Shown here: positions 17,607-26,233 of the stretch, one piece after another
Position numbering within the stretch: position 1 is the first letter of the stretch
Layout: each line of letters starts with the position of its first letter
Assembly (NCBI GenBank): GCA_964545385.1
Contig: CAZJFG010000002.1
Span: 23,131-87,130 of the forward strand
Length of the DNA stretch: 64,000 nt
Direction: 5' to 3'
From: GCA-002780795 sp964545385
GTDB lineage: Bacteria > Patescibacteriota > Microgenomatia > UBA1406 > GWC2-37-13
Program-made: the position numbers and the translations under genes
Notes under the pieces: generated by a model
The model's database searches: none
What the model saw: the letters and a program-made list of their open reading frames with translations, nothing else
What the model was told of the DNA's origin: nothing

Positions 17607-18872
17607 ATGGCCAAAGTCGAACACTCTACTGATGGTGGATTGTCCAACGAAAAATTTTATTTTCTTGCTTTAAATAAATTTAAATCCGCGAAAATGTTAA
17701 TTAACCCATGTGATCCGGAAAACATAATTTTTATTAATCACGATCTAAAAGGCCTTCCTTATCCTTCGTATGAATATTTATCAAATGCCGGTGTTTCTGT
17801 TTCTGATATTGAAGTTGTTTTGGATCATACAAGTAGACTTAAATATGAAAAAAGAGATTTCATTGATCCATTTACTTTAAGTATATCAGAGCTTGAAGAG
17901 TGGGTAAAATCGCATGTAGCAAAGATATATCCATTGATTGATCTATCACTAAATGCTTCAGCAAATAATGGATTTAATGAACATGGGTTGCCACATGCCG
18001 AAGAAATATTGCAATCGAGTCGTAAATTGCTTTCAGATTTGAGAATACAGGATGAACAAATAGTCAAAAGAGCAGTTGTTGAATCGCTGACGCATGATTT
18101 AGGTAATTTCATCTCCAGAGAAAATCATGAAGTAACGTCAATTTTTTTACTTGAAAAGATTTTACCGGAATTGAAAATAAGATCAGAACAATGGAAATTA
18201 ATCCGAAAGGCAATATTATTTCATAATATTTCCTTTATAAAAACCCTTTGGAACGAAAACTCAAAAGCAGAAGAAAAAATCGATATCCTTAGGAATATAC
18301 TTTGTCCAGATGCGCTAGTATTAATGTTATCCGACAAAACTAGTATAGGGAGGGAAAGGCTGACAACAAAAATTATCGATAGGCAATCCGTCAATGAAGA
18401 CATTCATGTAGCTTTAAATTTAATGGCGTTGGACTCTCACACGGGTTTTTCCGAAAACAGGCAAACTTTTAATTGGCTAATTGATTTTTCTACAGAACCA
18501 AAATTAGAAATCGACCGCAATAATATTAACCGTCTTTTTTTTCATCATGAAGGACGCCCTGCTGATGAATCATTAGCTTTTGTTCCTGATGCTTGGCACA
18601 ATAATCATAGATTGTATGGAATCCCTCATATTGTTTCTTGGTATTCTTCTTTTATTCAGACGTATTTCAACAGGATCGAGTTGGCAATTTTAAGTTCATT
18701 TGCATTAAATCCTGAACAAAAAATATTTGAGATTTGTGTGAATGAAAAAGTTGGTAAGAAATCAGGTTCCACTATGAGAGAGCAAGTTCATAAAAACGAC
18801 ATTGATAATTATTTATTGACACTTAAAAAAAAATTCTTGCCGAAAATTACTAGAAAAAAAAGTCGTTGGTAA
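17607..18872 (+). CDS. HD-domain protein (putative metal-dependent phosphohydrolase)
   Basis: 421 residues. After an N-terminal region of about 120 unrecognised residues comes an HD-like set: FNEHGLPHAEEIL (first His), ESLTHDLGNFI (the His-Asp pair), ENHEV, an ILFHNISF helix, and LMLSDKTSIGRERL (the distal Asp). This spacing fits the H...HD...D metal site. HD proteins hydrolyse phosphates of nucleotides or cyclic nucleotides; the substrate is not known. The C-terminal 130 residues (SWYSSFIQTYFNRIE onward) are unassigned and end in a basic tail. No TM segment. It is followed by a strong terminator. Confidence 0.62.
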   Translation: MAKVEHSTDGGLSNEKFYFLALNKFKSAKMLINPCDPENIIFINHDLKGLPYPSYEYLSNAGVSVSDIEVVLDHTSRLKYEKRDFIDPFTLSISELEEWVKSHVAKIYPLIDLSLNASANNGFNEHGLPHAEEILQSSRKLLSDLRIQDEQIVKRAVVESLTHDLGNFISRENHEVTSIFLLEKILPELKIRSEQWKLIRKAILFHNISFIKTLWNENSKAEEKIDILRNILCPDALVLMLSDKTSIGRERLTTKIIDRQSVNEDIHVALNLMALDSHTGFSENRQTFNWLIDFSTEPKLEIDRNNINRLFFHHEGRPADESLAFVPDAWHNNHRLYGIPHIVSWYSSFIQTYFNRIELAILSSFALNPEQKIFEICVNEKVGKKSGSTMREQVHKNDIDNYLLTLKKKFLPKITRKKSRW

Positions 18873-18967
18873 TCAATTCATATTTTGCTGCAAACGGTCT
18901 TGATTATAAAAAAAAGATAAATTATAATTTAATATGCTAACAGGTGGTTGAAAAAAAATTTGATTAA

Positions 18968-18993
18968 CGCCCGCGTTTTCTGCGGGTTTTTTT
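18968..18993 (+). terminator. Rho-independent terminator after the HD-domain gene
   Basis: CCCGC (18970-18974), a 7-base loop, GCGGG (18982-18986) and then seven T (18987-18993). It is the clearest intrinsic terminator in the window. The next gene's ATG lies only 3 bases after the T tract, so it may instead act as an attenuator in that gene's leader. Confidence 0.75.
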
Positions 18994-18996
18994 GTT

Positions 18997-20376
18997 ATGG
19001 AAATAAATAAATATTTTGACATATTATCTGGTGAACAAGACCCGACTTTTTTAGACGATCGCTTGAAAACTCCAGATGTTGTCAGATTAAAAAATATTAA
19101 CAGAGTCAATATCCTAAGCGGTTCCAGGAAAGGGCAGTTTATTAAATCATCTATAAGCAGGATTTGTGATATCTCAGGATATACGATTCCTGCACAAATA
19201 CAGCCGCCTTTTTGGAATGAAGATAAAAATAATGATAAGTATATTATTCCCAGCCTGATTCCTGCTTTAAAAGCTGGTGTGGCGAAAAAAGGTGACAGCG
19301 TATTTTCTAATGAAATAAATATAGCGACTGATGTTGAAACTAAAATAGAAGGGATTGGAACTATAAAAAGACACATCAATCCGGTCCAAAAAGAAAGAAT
19401 ATTTTCCCGATTGTTTGATATCTTAGGTTCTGACCAAAAAGTCAGGACAAATGTACACGTTGCCGGGTTATTAAATATTGAAGATAATTTAGTAGGAGCG
19501 ACAATATCTCCTGAATATAATTTTTTAATATCAAGTTTATCTGAAGATGAAATTGTAAGTTATCTAAACAGTCTTTCAAAAACTCAAGTCCAAAGGGCGC
19601 CCGGAGGAATTCTCTGGCCTCATCCGATAATATCTTCACATATAGAAGAAATTAATGGGGTCAATAGAAATTCACCGGAATTTGAAATGCAATATATTGC
19701 GTTACTGAAAATCTTGTTGGGTATTCCGCCGGAGTTGGTTCAACTTACTCAGTTTCTTGATAAGCAAGGCTGCACATATTCGGATAAAGCTAATAATTTA
19801 TTTAATTTTTTAAATCTGAATTCTTTAAAACTTATTGATGAAAATCAATCATTATTGGGGAATTGGATTGAATTGCTTAATATTGATGGCAAAAAATATA
19901 TTCTGAGAGGTATAACGCCATCAGACTATGATCAATTAAGTAAAATTGCCATCAACAATTTTTTAGAAGCACCAAATTATATTTATTTGCACCAACCCGG
20001 TCATCAAGACGAATTAGCCAAATATATTAAAGCAAATTCTCCGGAAGGTATTGCTGATTTATGTAATAAGCCAAATAATATGTGTAATTTGGTTATTGAA
20101 CATGATGGTCATATTGTCGGCTTTAGAGTCGCAAGGAAAAACAATGATATAGCTGATGGAAGGAGAATGCATACGTCGTTGGAATATACTGACAAAGGTA
20201 TCGGATCAATATTGCTGACCAAATCAGAACAGATCGCAAAACAAACAGGATGTGCTAAAATGGAAATACATGCAACGGGCGGTTCCAACTCTTGGTTTGA
20301 AAAAAAAGGTTATACAGATCAAGGTATCAAACCTAACGGGATATCACAATTTCATTTAATGGTTAAAAATTTATAA
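18997..20376 (+). CDS. Unknown N-terminal domain fused to a GNAT acetyltransferase
   Basis: 459 residues. Residues 1-300 are unrecognised: IPAQIQPPFWNEDKNN, an EIVSYLNSLSKTQVQRAPGG segment, and helices around 220-290. From about 300 there is a GNAT domain: LRGITPSDYDQLSKIAINNF (beta1-alpha1), NLVIEHDGHIVGFRVARK (beta2-4), the acetyl-CoA loop EYTDKGIGSILLTKSEQIA in place of the usual Q/RxxGxG/A, and GGSNSWFEKKGY. It probably acetylates an amine; the acceptor is unknown. No in-frame ATG follows for a long way, so the start just behind the terminator is the only likely one. Six bases separate it from the DUF488 gene. Confidence 0.6.
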   Translation: MEINKYFDILSGEQDPTFLDDRLKTPDVVRLKNINRVNILSGSRKGQFIKSSISRICDISGYTIPAQIQPPFWNEDKNNDKYIIPSLIPALKAGVAKKGDSVFSNEINIATDVETKIEGIGTIKRHINPVQKERIFSRLFDILGSDQKVRTNVHVAGLLNIEDNLVGATISPEYNFLISSLSEDEIVSYLNSLSKTQVQRAPGGILWPHPIISSHIEEINGVNRNSPEFEMQYIALLKILLGIPPELVQLTQFLDKQGCTYSDKANNLFNFLNLNSLKLIDENQSLLGNWIELLNIDGKKYILRGITPSDYDQLSKIAINNFLEAPNYIYLHQPGHQDELAKYIKANSPEGIADLCNKPNNMCNLVIEHDGHIVGFRVARKNNDIADGRRMHTSLEYTDKGIGSILLTKSEQIAKQTGCAKMEIHATGGSNSWFEKKGYTDQGIKPNGISQFHLMVKNL

Positions 20377-20382
20377 ACTCGT

Positions 20383-20748
20383 ATGGCGTTATACACAAAA
20401 TCGATTCAGGCAAAATCCGGCAAGAAAGACGGAATCAGAATCTGTATTATGCGTAGGCCAGATTTTAAAACTGCTCAATTTGATATCTGGATGCCGGTAC
20501 TGGCGCCTTCGCACCAATTATTAACAGATATACATAAAAAAAGAATTGACAAACCCGAATATAACCGCAGATTTCATAAGGAAGTCATCGTTGGTCAGGC
20601 AAAGTTCATAAAATTATTGGCTGATATGGCTTTGAAACAAGATGTAACGATCTTATGTTGGGAAGAAACACCTGAAAAATGCCATAGAAAACTTGTGGCC
20701 GAGGAATGCGGAAGAGTTAATTCAAAACTTTCTGTTACTTTAAAATAA
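20383..20748 (+). CDS. DUF488 family protein
   Basis: 121 residues ending with the DUF488 hallmark VTILCWEETPEKCHRKLVAEE, where the Cys and CHR residues are conserved in the family. Its N-terminal strand IRICIMRRPDF and the middle IWMPVLAPSHQLL replace the usual start of the fold. The family has no established function. It follows the GNAT fusion gene by 6 bp and is probably co-transcribed. A 124-bp AT-rich gap with nothing recognisable separates it from the convergent lysyl-tRNA synthetase gene. Confidence 0.78.
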   Translation: MALYTKSIQAKSGKKDGIRICIMRRPDFKTAQFDIWMPVLAPSHQLLTDIHKKRIDKPEYNRRFHKEVIVGQAKFIKLLADMALKQDVTILCWEETPEKCHRKLVAEECGRVNSKLSVTLK

Positions 20749-20872
20749 AATATTTTGCAATAAAATCTCATATTATAAATTTGAACGTATAGTTTTGACA
20801 ATGTGCTTCAACAATAATTGAGAGTATTTTCTTAAATACGGCTTATTCGCAAATGCCGGATATGGAGAAGGA

Positions 20873-22429
20873 TTAGATTTTTAGAAGAGAGATAGTTTTT
20901 TCAATTCCTATTTGTAAGATCAAATCAGCGGCTTTTGGACCGAAATTTGAACCTCTTAATGTCCGGTAAAATCCCTGGAACGCTTCTTTCGGTTCATAGT
21001 TGTTTTCTTTTAATGTATTAAAGACCAACTCTTGGATTTTTTCGCGACTGGGATTTTTCATTTTTTTTAAGCCTTCTCCGAGTTTTTTTAAAAAACTTTT
21101 TTGACTGTCGTTTAACTTGAAATCTTCTTTTTTTTTCTGGCGATTGATCAACTTTTTGGCATAGACTATTCTTTCCTCAAGAATATTTTTTTCCTCGTGT
21201 AAAAGCGGAGATTTTTTTATCGTTTCAAAAAAAGCGAGGAAATTGTCTTTGTTGTTTTCCAACAGGTTATAAACCGTGCGGAAGCGGGGAAGATAAAGTC
21301 TTTTTTCGGAAAGCGGTTTTACTTGGGAAAGTTCGGCAATTCTTGCAAAGTCGGCTATTATCTCACCCTGTTTCCCTTTGGTAATTTTCCCTTCGATTTT
21401 ATCATAATAAGAATTTAAACAACGGTCATAGTCGTCAAAAAGTTTTAAAAGCGTATTTTTATCCGGATCAAAATCAATATGTGTCGTAATTGGGTTGCGC
21501 ACAAACAAAAAACGAAAAACCTCAGGTGGAAGAACTTCAGCAATTTCTTTTGCAGACGAACCAACGCCTTTTGAGGACGACATTTTCTTTCCGCCTATTG
21601 TAAACCACTCATAACCACCCATGGCGTTTGGAGGTTCGATCCCCAAAACTTCCCGGCAAATATGGCAGGCCATATCGTAGGAACCGCCTGATGACATATG
21701 ATCTTTACCTGACGATTCGATGGTAACACCGATTACTTTCCAGTGGGCCGGCCAATCCATTTTCCAGACAAGTTTTCCATTTTCGCCGATTGGTTCCACT
21801 CGGCCTTCGTGGCCGCAACCGGTCGCCCATTTAACGCCGTGAGTGAGGCAGCGATAATAAACATATTTACCATCCCATTTGTAAACAGAAGTTGTGCCGA
21901 TTTTACTGCATTTTTCACAGATTGGGTTGTAAGGATACCAGTGAATGCCTTTATCAACGTTGGCTATTTTTTTATAGATTTCTTTCACCTTTTCAACTTT
22001 GTTCAGAATTGTTTTGACAACCTCATCCATTTTTCCAGATCCGTAAAGTTGAGAAGACCAGATTATTTTTGGATGGCAATTCAGAGAGTTAAAAACTCCA
22101 ATAAACTCCAGGGCAAAATACTCGGCAAAGTTTTTGAATTTTGGGTCCGGAGAGGGGATTTTGTAAAGAGGCATACCCATAAAAGGTAAGTATTTTTTTC
22201 GGTCAAGATAAACCGGAAGCCCGTCCATCGGATCCATGTTATTAAAAACATAGGAAAACTCAACATTAACATCATTTTCTTTCAGAACTTTATAAATAAG
22301 GTCGTGGATAATTACACCACGAAGAGAGCCGACATGGATTCGGCCTGATGGAGTTTTCATATCGTCCACCCACTGTTTTTTGTTTTTTTGTTCGCAAATT
22401 TTTTTGGCGACGCGATCAACCCAGATCAT
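20873..22429 (-). CDS. lysK: Lysyl-tRNA synthetase, class I (archaeal type)
   Basis: 518 residues of the class I LysRS family typical of archaea and scattered bacteria, unrelated to the class II enzyme. HIGH motif: GRIHVGSLRG near residue 30. KMSKS motif: KKMSSSKGVG. A Cys-rich insertion, CEKCSKIGTTSVY...CLTHG...CGHEG, looks like a zinc site. The C-terminal half is the alpha-helical anticodon-binding cage. It charges tRNA-Lys. On the minus strand a TATAAC lies 5 bases before the ATG, fitting a leaderless start. It is convergent with the accessory genes. Confidence 0.95.
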   Translation of the reverse strand: MIWVDRVAKKICEQKNKKQWVDDMKTPSGRIHVGSLRGVIIHDLIYKVLKENDVNVEFSYVFNNMDPMDGLPVYLDRKKYLPFMGMPLYKIPSPDPKFKNFAEYFALEFIGVFNSLNCHPKIIWSSQLYGSGKMDEVVKTILNKVEKVKEIYKKIANVDKGIHWYPYNPICEKCSKIGTTSVYKWDGKYVYYRCLTHGVKWATGCGHEGRVEPIGENGKLVWKMDWPAHWKVIGVTIESSGKDHMSSGGSYDMACHICREVLGIEPPNAMGGYEWFTIGGKKMSSSKGVGSSAKEIAEVLPPEVFRFLFVRNPITTHIDFDPDKNTLLKLFDDYDRCLNSYYDKIEGKITKGKQGEIIADFARIAELSQVKPLSEKRLYLPRFRTVYNLLENNKDNFLAFFETIKKSPLLHEEKNILEERIVYAKKLINRQKKKEDFKLNDSQKSFLKKLGEGLKKMKNPSREKIQELVFNTLKENNYEPKEAFQGFYRTLRGSNFGPKAADLILQIGIEKTISLLKI

Positions 22430-22474
22430 ATTAAGTTATAAAAAGAACAATCTTTAATTATTGTAATGGGGTTT

Positions 22475-22933
22475 TTATTTTATTGCAATTATTTTATATT
22501 TAGTTTTTCCAGCCGGTGCTTCAATTTCGACTTCATCGTTTATCTTTTTTCCAAGAAGAGCTTGTCCGATAGGGGAGGTTGAAGAAATTTTATTATTTAA
22601 GGGATCGGCTTCATACTCACCAACAATTTGGTAACTCAATGTTTCGCCGTTTGACTGAACAACAACCGTTTCACCAAGTTCGACCATGTCAATATCTTTT
22701 CCTTTGTCGGCAATTTTGGCACAGTGAAGTATTTCTTCGAGTTCTGCAACGCGATGATCTATAAAATTAAGTTCTTCCTTTGAGGCGGTATATTCGCTGT
22801 TTTCGCTCAAATCGCCCATGCTTCGTGCGCGGGTTAAGCGCCCAACCGCCGCAGGTCTTTTTTTTGTTTTTAACTCTTCAAGTTCAGTTTCCAGCTTTTG
22901 GAAGCCTTCTTTGGTGAGCTGTGTATTTTTCAT
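22475..22933 (-). CDS. greA: Transcription elongation factor GreA
   Basis: 152 residues. The N-terminal coiled coil carries MGDLSENSEYTASKEE, the acidic tip that enters the RNA polymerase secondary channel and triggers transcript cleavage. The C-terminal FKBP-like domain ends SPIGQALLGKKINDEVEIEAPAG. It rescues backtracked RNA polymerase. It is the rare gene here with a clear Shine-Dalgarno: AAGGA about 4 bases before the ATG. It also has a TAAAAT and a GC palindrome further up, so this transcript has a conventional leader. Confidence 0.95.
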   Translation of the reverse strand: MKNTQLTKEGFQKLETELEELKTKKRPAAVGRLTRARSMGDLSENSEYTASKEELNFIDHRVAELEEILHCAKIADKGKDIDMVELGETVVVQSNGETLSYQIVGEYEADPLNNKISSTSPIGQALLGKKINDEVEIEAPAGKTKYKIIAIK

Positions 22934-22969
22934 ATTTCCTTAAAAAAATAAACCCCTATTTTATCTGAT

Positions 22970-22984
22970 TTAACCCCGGGGTTA
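22970..22984. promoter_or_regulatory. GC palindrome between greA and tRNA-Glu
   Basis: TAACCCC-G-GGGGTTA is a perfect 7-bp inverted repeat about one central base. It is conspicuous in an AT-rich intergenic region between two divergent transcription units. A protein operator is possible. The loop is too short for an RNA hairpin terminator. Confidence 0.35.
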
Positions 22985-23032
22985 TGATAAAATAATACTA
23001 AATTTGAAGGTAAAAGTCAACTTTGGAGAAAA

Positions 23033-23106
23033 GGCCTCGTCGTCTAGCGGCCCAGGACAACAGGTTCTCATCCTGTAAATCGCGGGTTCGAATCCCGCCG
23101 AGGTCA
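23033..23106 (+). tRNA. tRNA-Glu (anticodon CTC)
   Basis: 74 bases fold as a full cloverleaf. The acceptor stem is GGCCTCG/CGAGGTC with one G-U pair. The D arm is GTC...GAC, the anticodon stem ACAGG/CCTGT with loop TTCTCAT (anticodon CTC at 23067-23069), the variable loop 5 bases, and the T arm GCGGG-TTCGAAT-CCCGC. The discriminator is A106, and the 3' CCA is not encoded. The convergent thioredoxin-fold gene ends 2 bases beyond it. Confidence 0.95.
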
Positions 23107-23108
23107 CA

Positions 23109-24089
23109 TCAGTTACAGTTGGAATTTGGAGAGCTATCTTGGGCACCGGCAACATCGCTTATCGAAAATGACGATGCAACTTCATCCGTTGAGATTTTGT
23201 TTTGACAAAAGTTTGCTTGTGTTTTACTGCCGCAGCAAACCAAATCCTGAATCGTATTGGCTACTCTTCCGCCAAAATCAAACTCGGAAACAATTTGATT
23301 GTTGTTGGAAACAAGTGTTGGTGATCCTCTAACGTTAAATTTATTGGCAAGTGTAAAGTCTTTTTTAGCATATTCCAAACCTTTGCCGTTGCTGCTTGTA
23401 CAAGTGTTTAAGGCTGTTATATCAACTCCGGTACTAGCCAAACATTCCTCAGTTTTTCCGGCTTGCATATAGCATGCAACATATGGCCAGTAAAGACTTT
23501 TTTGTTCCTCACGGATGCAGATCTGACGTAGGTTTTCAGCTGCTTCTTCCTCACCGTGCATTGATGTGATTTGATTATTTTCGATTGCACCGATATATCT
23601 GACTGTTAGGTTTTTCTCAAGTTCTGGTTGTGCATTTATTGCCATCTTAAAAACTCGTTGCATCTGCAGACCGTACGGGCATTGAGAAACGACAAAGGCT
23701 GTTAAATTTTCACTTTCTGTTTTTTTAATATCCTTACAGGTAAGTTTTTTTTCTTGGCCGGTCCCTGTATTTTCTGTTGGTGTTGGTGTGATCTCAAGCT
23801 TGACAACGCTTGGAAAAAGAAGTTTTCCATCCTTGCTGATATATGATATGTATTTTTGTCCGTTTATTGTCAGATCAAACTCATAAACACCGCTTACTTC
23901 ACGTACCTCACCGATAGTAAATTCCGTTTTTTCGTTATTTATTGCTTTTTTTACCGCTTTGGGAATAATATTTTTCTTAAAATTACTAAGCTGGGTTGTT
24001 TTGTAATAACGGTAACCAAAAAAACAAACGACTAAAATAACAATAAGAAAAATAATTTGTTTAGGTAGTCCCTTTTTTTGTTTTGTCAT
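23109..24089 (-). CDS. Membrane-anchored thioredoxin-fold protein with a CPYG motif
   Basis: 326 residues. A TM helix at about 11-27 is followed by a small domain to about 100, a TPTPTENTG linker, then a thioredoxin/DsbA-like domain from about 116. FVVSQCPYGLQMQRVF holds a CPYG motif (Cys137) instead of CxxC, and GSPTLV supplies the cis-Pro. Further Cys occur in pairs or clusters (ICI, YVAC, CTSS, VCCGS, NFC), giving a Cys-rich exported domain. It probably acts in extracytoplasmic thiol chemistry, perhaps like GILT or monothiol oxidoreductases. No DsbB/VKOR partner is in the window. Confidence 0.68.
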   Translation of the reverse strand: MTKQKKGLPKQIIFLIVILVVCFFGYRYYKTTQLSNFKKNIIPKAVKKAINNEKTEFTIGEVREVSGVYEFDLTINGQKYISYISKDGKLLFPSVVKLEITPTPTENTGTGQEKKLTCKDIKKTESENLTAFVVSQCPYGLQMQRVFKMAINAQPELEKNLTVRYIGAIENNQITSMHGEEEAAENLRQICIREEQKSLYWPYVACYMQAGKTEECLASTGVDITALNTCTSSNGKGLEYAKKDFTLANKFNVRGSPTLVSNNNQIVSEFDFGGRVANTIQDLVCCGSKTQANFCQNKISTDEVASSFSISDVAGAQDSSPNSNCN

Positions 24090-24137
24090 GAATAAAATTT
24101 AACTACATTTAGACTGGAAAGTCAAACCAAAATTACC

Positions 24138-24476
24138 TTAGCAGATGATGGCGCCATTGGGAAGATCTGCAGCTAAAGGTATGATAATCGGCTTTCCTTC
24201 AATATCTACCATGAGAGTCATTCCGTTGGATTGCCGGCCTAGCATTTTTTTTGGCTCAAGGTTGGCGACAAAAGCAAATTTTTTTCCAATAACATCATTC
24301 TGTTGATAAAAATCACCTATTCCAGCCATAATCTCAACCGTACCATAGTCTTCACCCATATCAACCTGCATCGAGACAAGATTTCTTGAACCTATAACGC
24401 TTTCGGCTGATTTTACTTCACCTACCCGCAGATCAAGTTTTTGAAAGTCAGAAAAAGAAACAGGTGATTTTTTCAT
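24138..24476 (-). CDS. Stand-alone tRNA-binding (Trbp111/EMAP) domain protein
   Basis: 112 residues forming one OB-fold tRNA-binding domain: FQKLDLRVGEVKSAESV, MAGIGDFY, GKKFAFVANLEPKKMLGRQSNGMTL. The last stretch, (L/M)xGxxSxGM, is the family signature. This domain usually forms the C-terminus of methionyl-tRNA synthetase; the MetRS at 60158-61567 lacks it. Trbp111-like homodimers bind the outer corner of tRNA without sequence choice. It starts 2 bp after the alaS stop, so it may also serve the C-terminally short AlaRS. Confidence 0.88.
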   Translation of the reverse strand: MKKSPVSFSDFQKLDLRVGEVKSAESVIGSRNLVSMQVDMGEDYGTVEIMAGIGDFYQQNDVIGKKFAFVANLEPKKMLGRQSNGMTLMVDIEGKPIIIPLAADLPNGAIIC

Positions 24477-24478
24477 AA

Positions 24479-26233
24479 TTATTTAGCATAGATTCGATAA
24501 AGATTGCTGCCAATTTTTTCAAATTTATAAATATTAATTTTACCAATTTCTTTTGTGTTTACAACATGTGGGCCACCACAAAATTCCACGGAATAATTCC
24601 CAATAGAGTAAATCTTTACTATATTCGGATATTTTTCACGAAAAAACGACTTTGCACCGAGTTTTTCCGCTTCGGTCTTTTGCATAATTTTAAAAGAGAC
24701 ATTAAGATTTTCGTCTATTTTTTTATTGACAAGAGATTCAACTTTTTTTATTTCCTCATCGGTTGGTTTTTTTATGGAGTAAAAATCAAATCTTAACCTT
24801 TCCGAGGTAATATTTGATCCTTCCTGGCGGACATCTTTACCCAAAACATCAAACAAAGCCTGGTGGAGGATGTGAGTAGTTGTATGATATTTTGTCGCTT
24901 GTTTGCCATTGTCGGCAAGACCGCCTTTGAATTTTCCGACCGATGCCATTCTTGATAAATTCTTGTGTTTTTCAAATTCGGCATCAAATTCCCGGCGATC
25001 AATTCTTCGGCTTTTTTCGATAAAAAATTCATTTGTCAATTCGAGCGGAAAACCGTAACTTTGATAAAAATCAAAAGCAATTTTTCCGGTAATGTTTTCA
25101 ATTTTTTTTATTTCTTTTATTCCTCGCTCAAGTGTTTTTATGAATCTACCAATTTCTTGAGTGATTATTTCAACATCAGTAGTCGTATTATATATATTTG
25201 TAGCTGTTTTGGTTATTTCTTCTAAGTCCGCTGCCTTAAAATGCTCTTTTAAGAGGTGGAGTTTGACGGCTGACCTGCGTAGCAGTCGTCTTAAAATATA
25301 TCCTTGTTCCTTGTTTGATGGGAAAACTCCATCTTTAATTAAGAAAGCAGAGGCTTTTTGGTGATCGGCAATCACTCGCATCGCTGGTTTGTTTTTTTCT
25401 TCCTGATAACTTTTTTTGGTAATTTTTTCAATTTTCTGAATAATCGGGTAGTAAAGACTGGTTCTGAACTGGTCAGGTTCATTTTCAAGAGCCATTATAA
25501 TTCTCTCAATACCTCCACCAAAATCAACATTTTTTTTTGGCAGTTCAAAAAAAGTATTATCAACATTTTTTTTGTATTCCATAAAAACCGAGTTACCGAT
25601 CTCCAGAAATCTGCCGCATTCGCAGTTCGGATGGCATTTTTCACCATATTTTTTATCATGAGGCAGTTGGGTAAATTCAAAAAAAACCTCGCTGTCCGGG
25701 CCACCCGGCTCACCTGGTGGCATCTGATCTGGTTTGCCTGCGCGTGACCACCAGTTTTCGTCCGGTCCGTATTTAAAAATATGATCTTCCGGAACTCCAA
25801 GATTTTTCCAGATTTTATAAGATTCCTCGTCGGCCGGGATTTGGCTTGTGCCGGCAAAAACAGTAACATACAATTTTTCTTTAGGCAGTTTTAGTATTTT
25901 TGTTAAAAATTCCCAAAACCAGGCAAGTTGTTCCCGTTTGAAATAATCGCCTAAAGACCAGTTACCCAACATTTCAAAAAAGGTATCGTGGCGATTGTCG
26001 CCAACTTTTTCGATGTCTTGAGCCCGCAAGCAGGGTTGAATATTGTAAAGCCGATTACCAAGCGGATGAGTTTCGCCTAGCAAATAAGGGACAAGCTGTT
26101 GCATCCCAGAGCCTGTAAAAAGAGTAGTCGGATCGTCTTTTGGTACCAAAGGAATGGGTGGTACTTCTTTGTGATTCTTGTTTTTCCAAAAGTCAGCAAA
26201 AAGTTTTCGGAGCTTAATGTGATTGATATTCAT
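24479..26233 (-). CDS. alaS: Alanyl-tRNA synthetase, short form lacking the C-Ala domain
   Basis: 584 residues against about 870 for usual bacterial AlaRS. The class II catalytic core is intact (RLYNIQPCLRAQDIEKVGDNRHDTFFEM). A Cys-rich CHPNCECGR insertion is present, followed by EIGNSVFMEY where the W of the usual EIWN is Gly. The tRNA-recognition helices follow, then an editing domain with HTTTH (450-454) and CGGPH (552-556), the zinc ligands of the deacylation site. The oligomerisation/C-Ala part is missing, and no remnant of it is visible in any frame downstream. A TATAAT lies 8 bases before the ATG on the minus strand. Confidence 0.93.
   Translation of the reverse strand: MNINHIKLRKLFADFWKNKNHKEVPPIPLVPKDDPTTLFTGSGMQQLVPYLLGETHPLGNRLYNIQPCLRAQDIEKVGDNRHDTFFEMLGNWSLGDYFKREQLAWFWEFLTKILKLPKEKLYVTVFAGTSQIPADEESYKIWKNLGVPEDHIFKYGPDENWWSRAGKPDQMPPGEPGGPDSEVFFEFTQLPHDKKYGEKCHPNCECGRFLEIGNSVFMEYKKNVDNTFFELPKKNVDFGGGIERIIMALENEPDQFRTSLYYPIIQKIEKITKKSYQEEKNKPAMRVIADHQKASAFLIKDGVFPSNKEQGYILRRLLRRSAVKLHLLKEHFKAADLEEITKTATNIYNTTTDVEIITQEIGRFIKTLERGIKEIKKIENITGKIAFDFYQSYGFPLELTNEFFIEKSRRIDRREFDAEFEKHKNLSRMASVGKFKGGLADNGKQATKYHTTTHILHQALFDVLGKDVRQEGSNITSERLRFDFYSIKKPTDEEIKKVESLVNKKIDENLNVSFKIMQKTEAEKLGAKSFFREKYPNIVKIYSIGNYSVEFCGGPHVVNTKEIGKINIYKFEKIGSNLYRIYAK

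Noticed and set aside
18873..19379. 168-codon open frame on the - strand
   Set aside because: Antisense to the GNAT fusion gene over most of its length and low-complexity hydrophobic; the + strand gene has a recognisable domain.
24479..26233. Frameshift or truncation of alaS by sequencing error
   Set aside because: The protein ends cleanly after the editing domain, and no frame downstream shows C-Ala sequence. The next gene starts 2 bases later.
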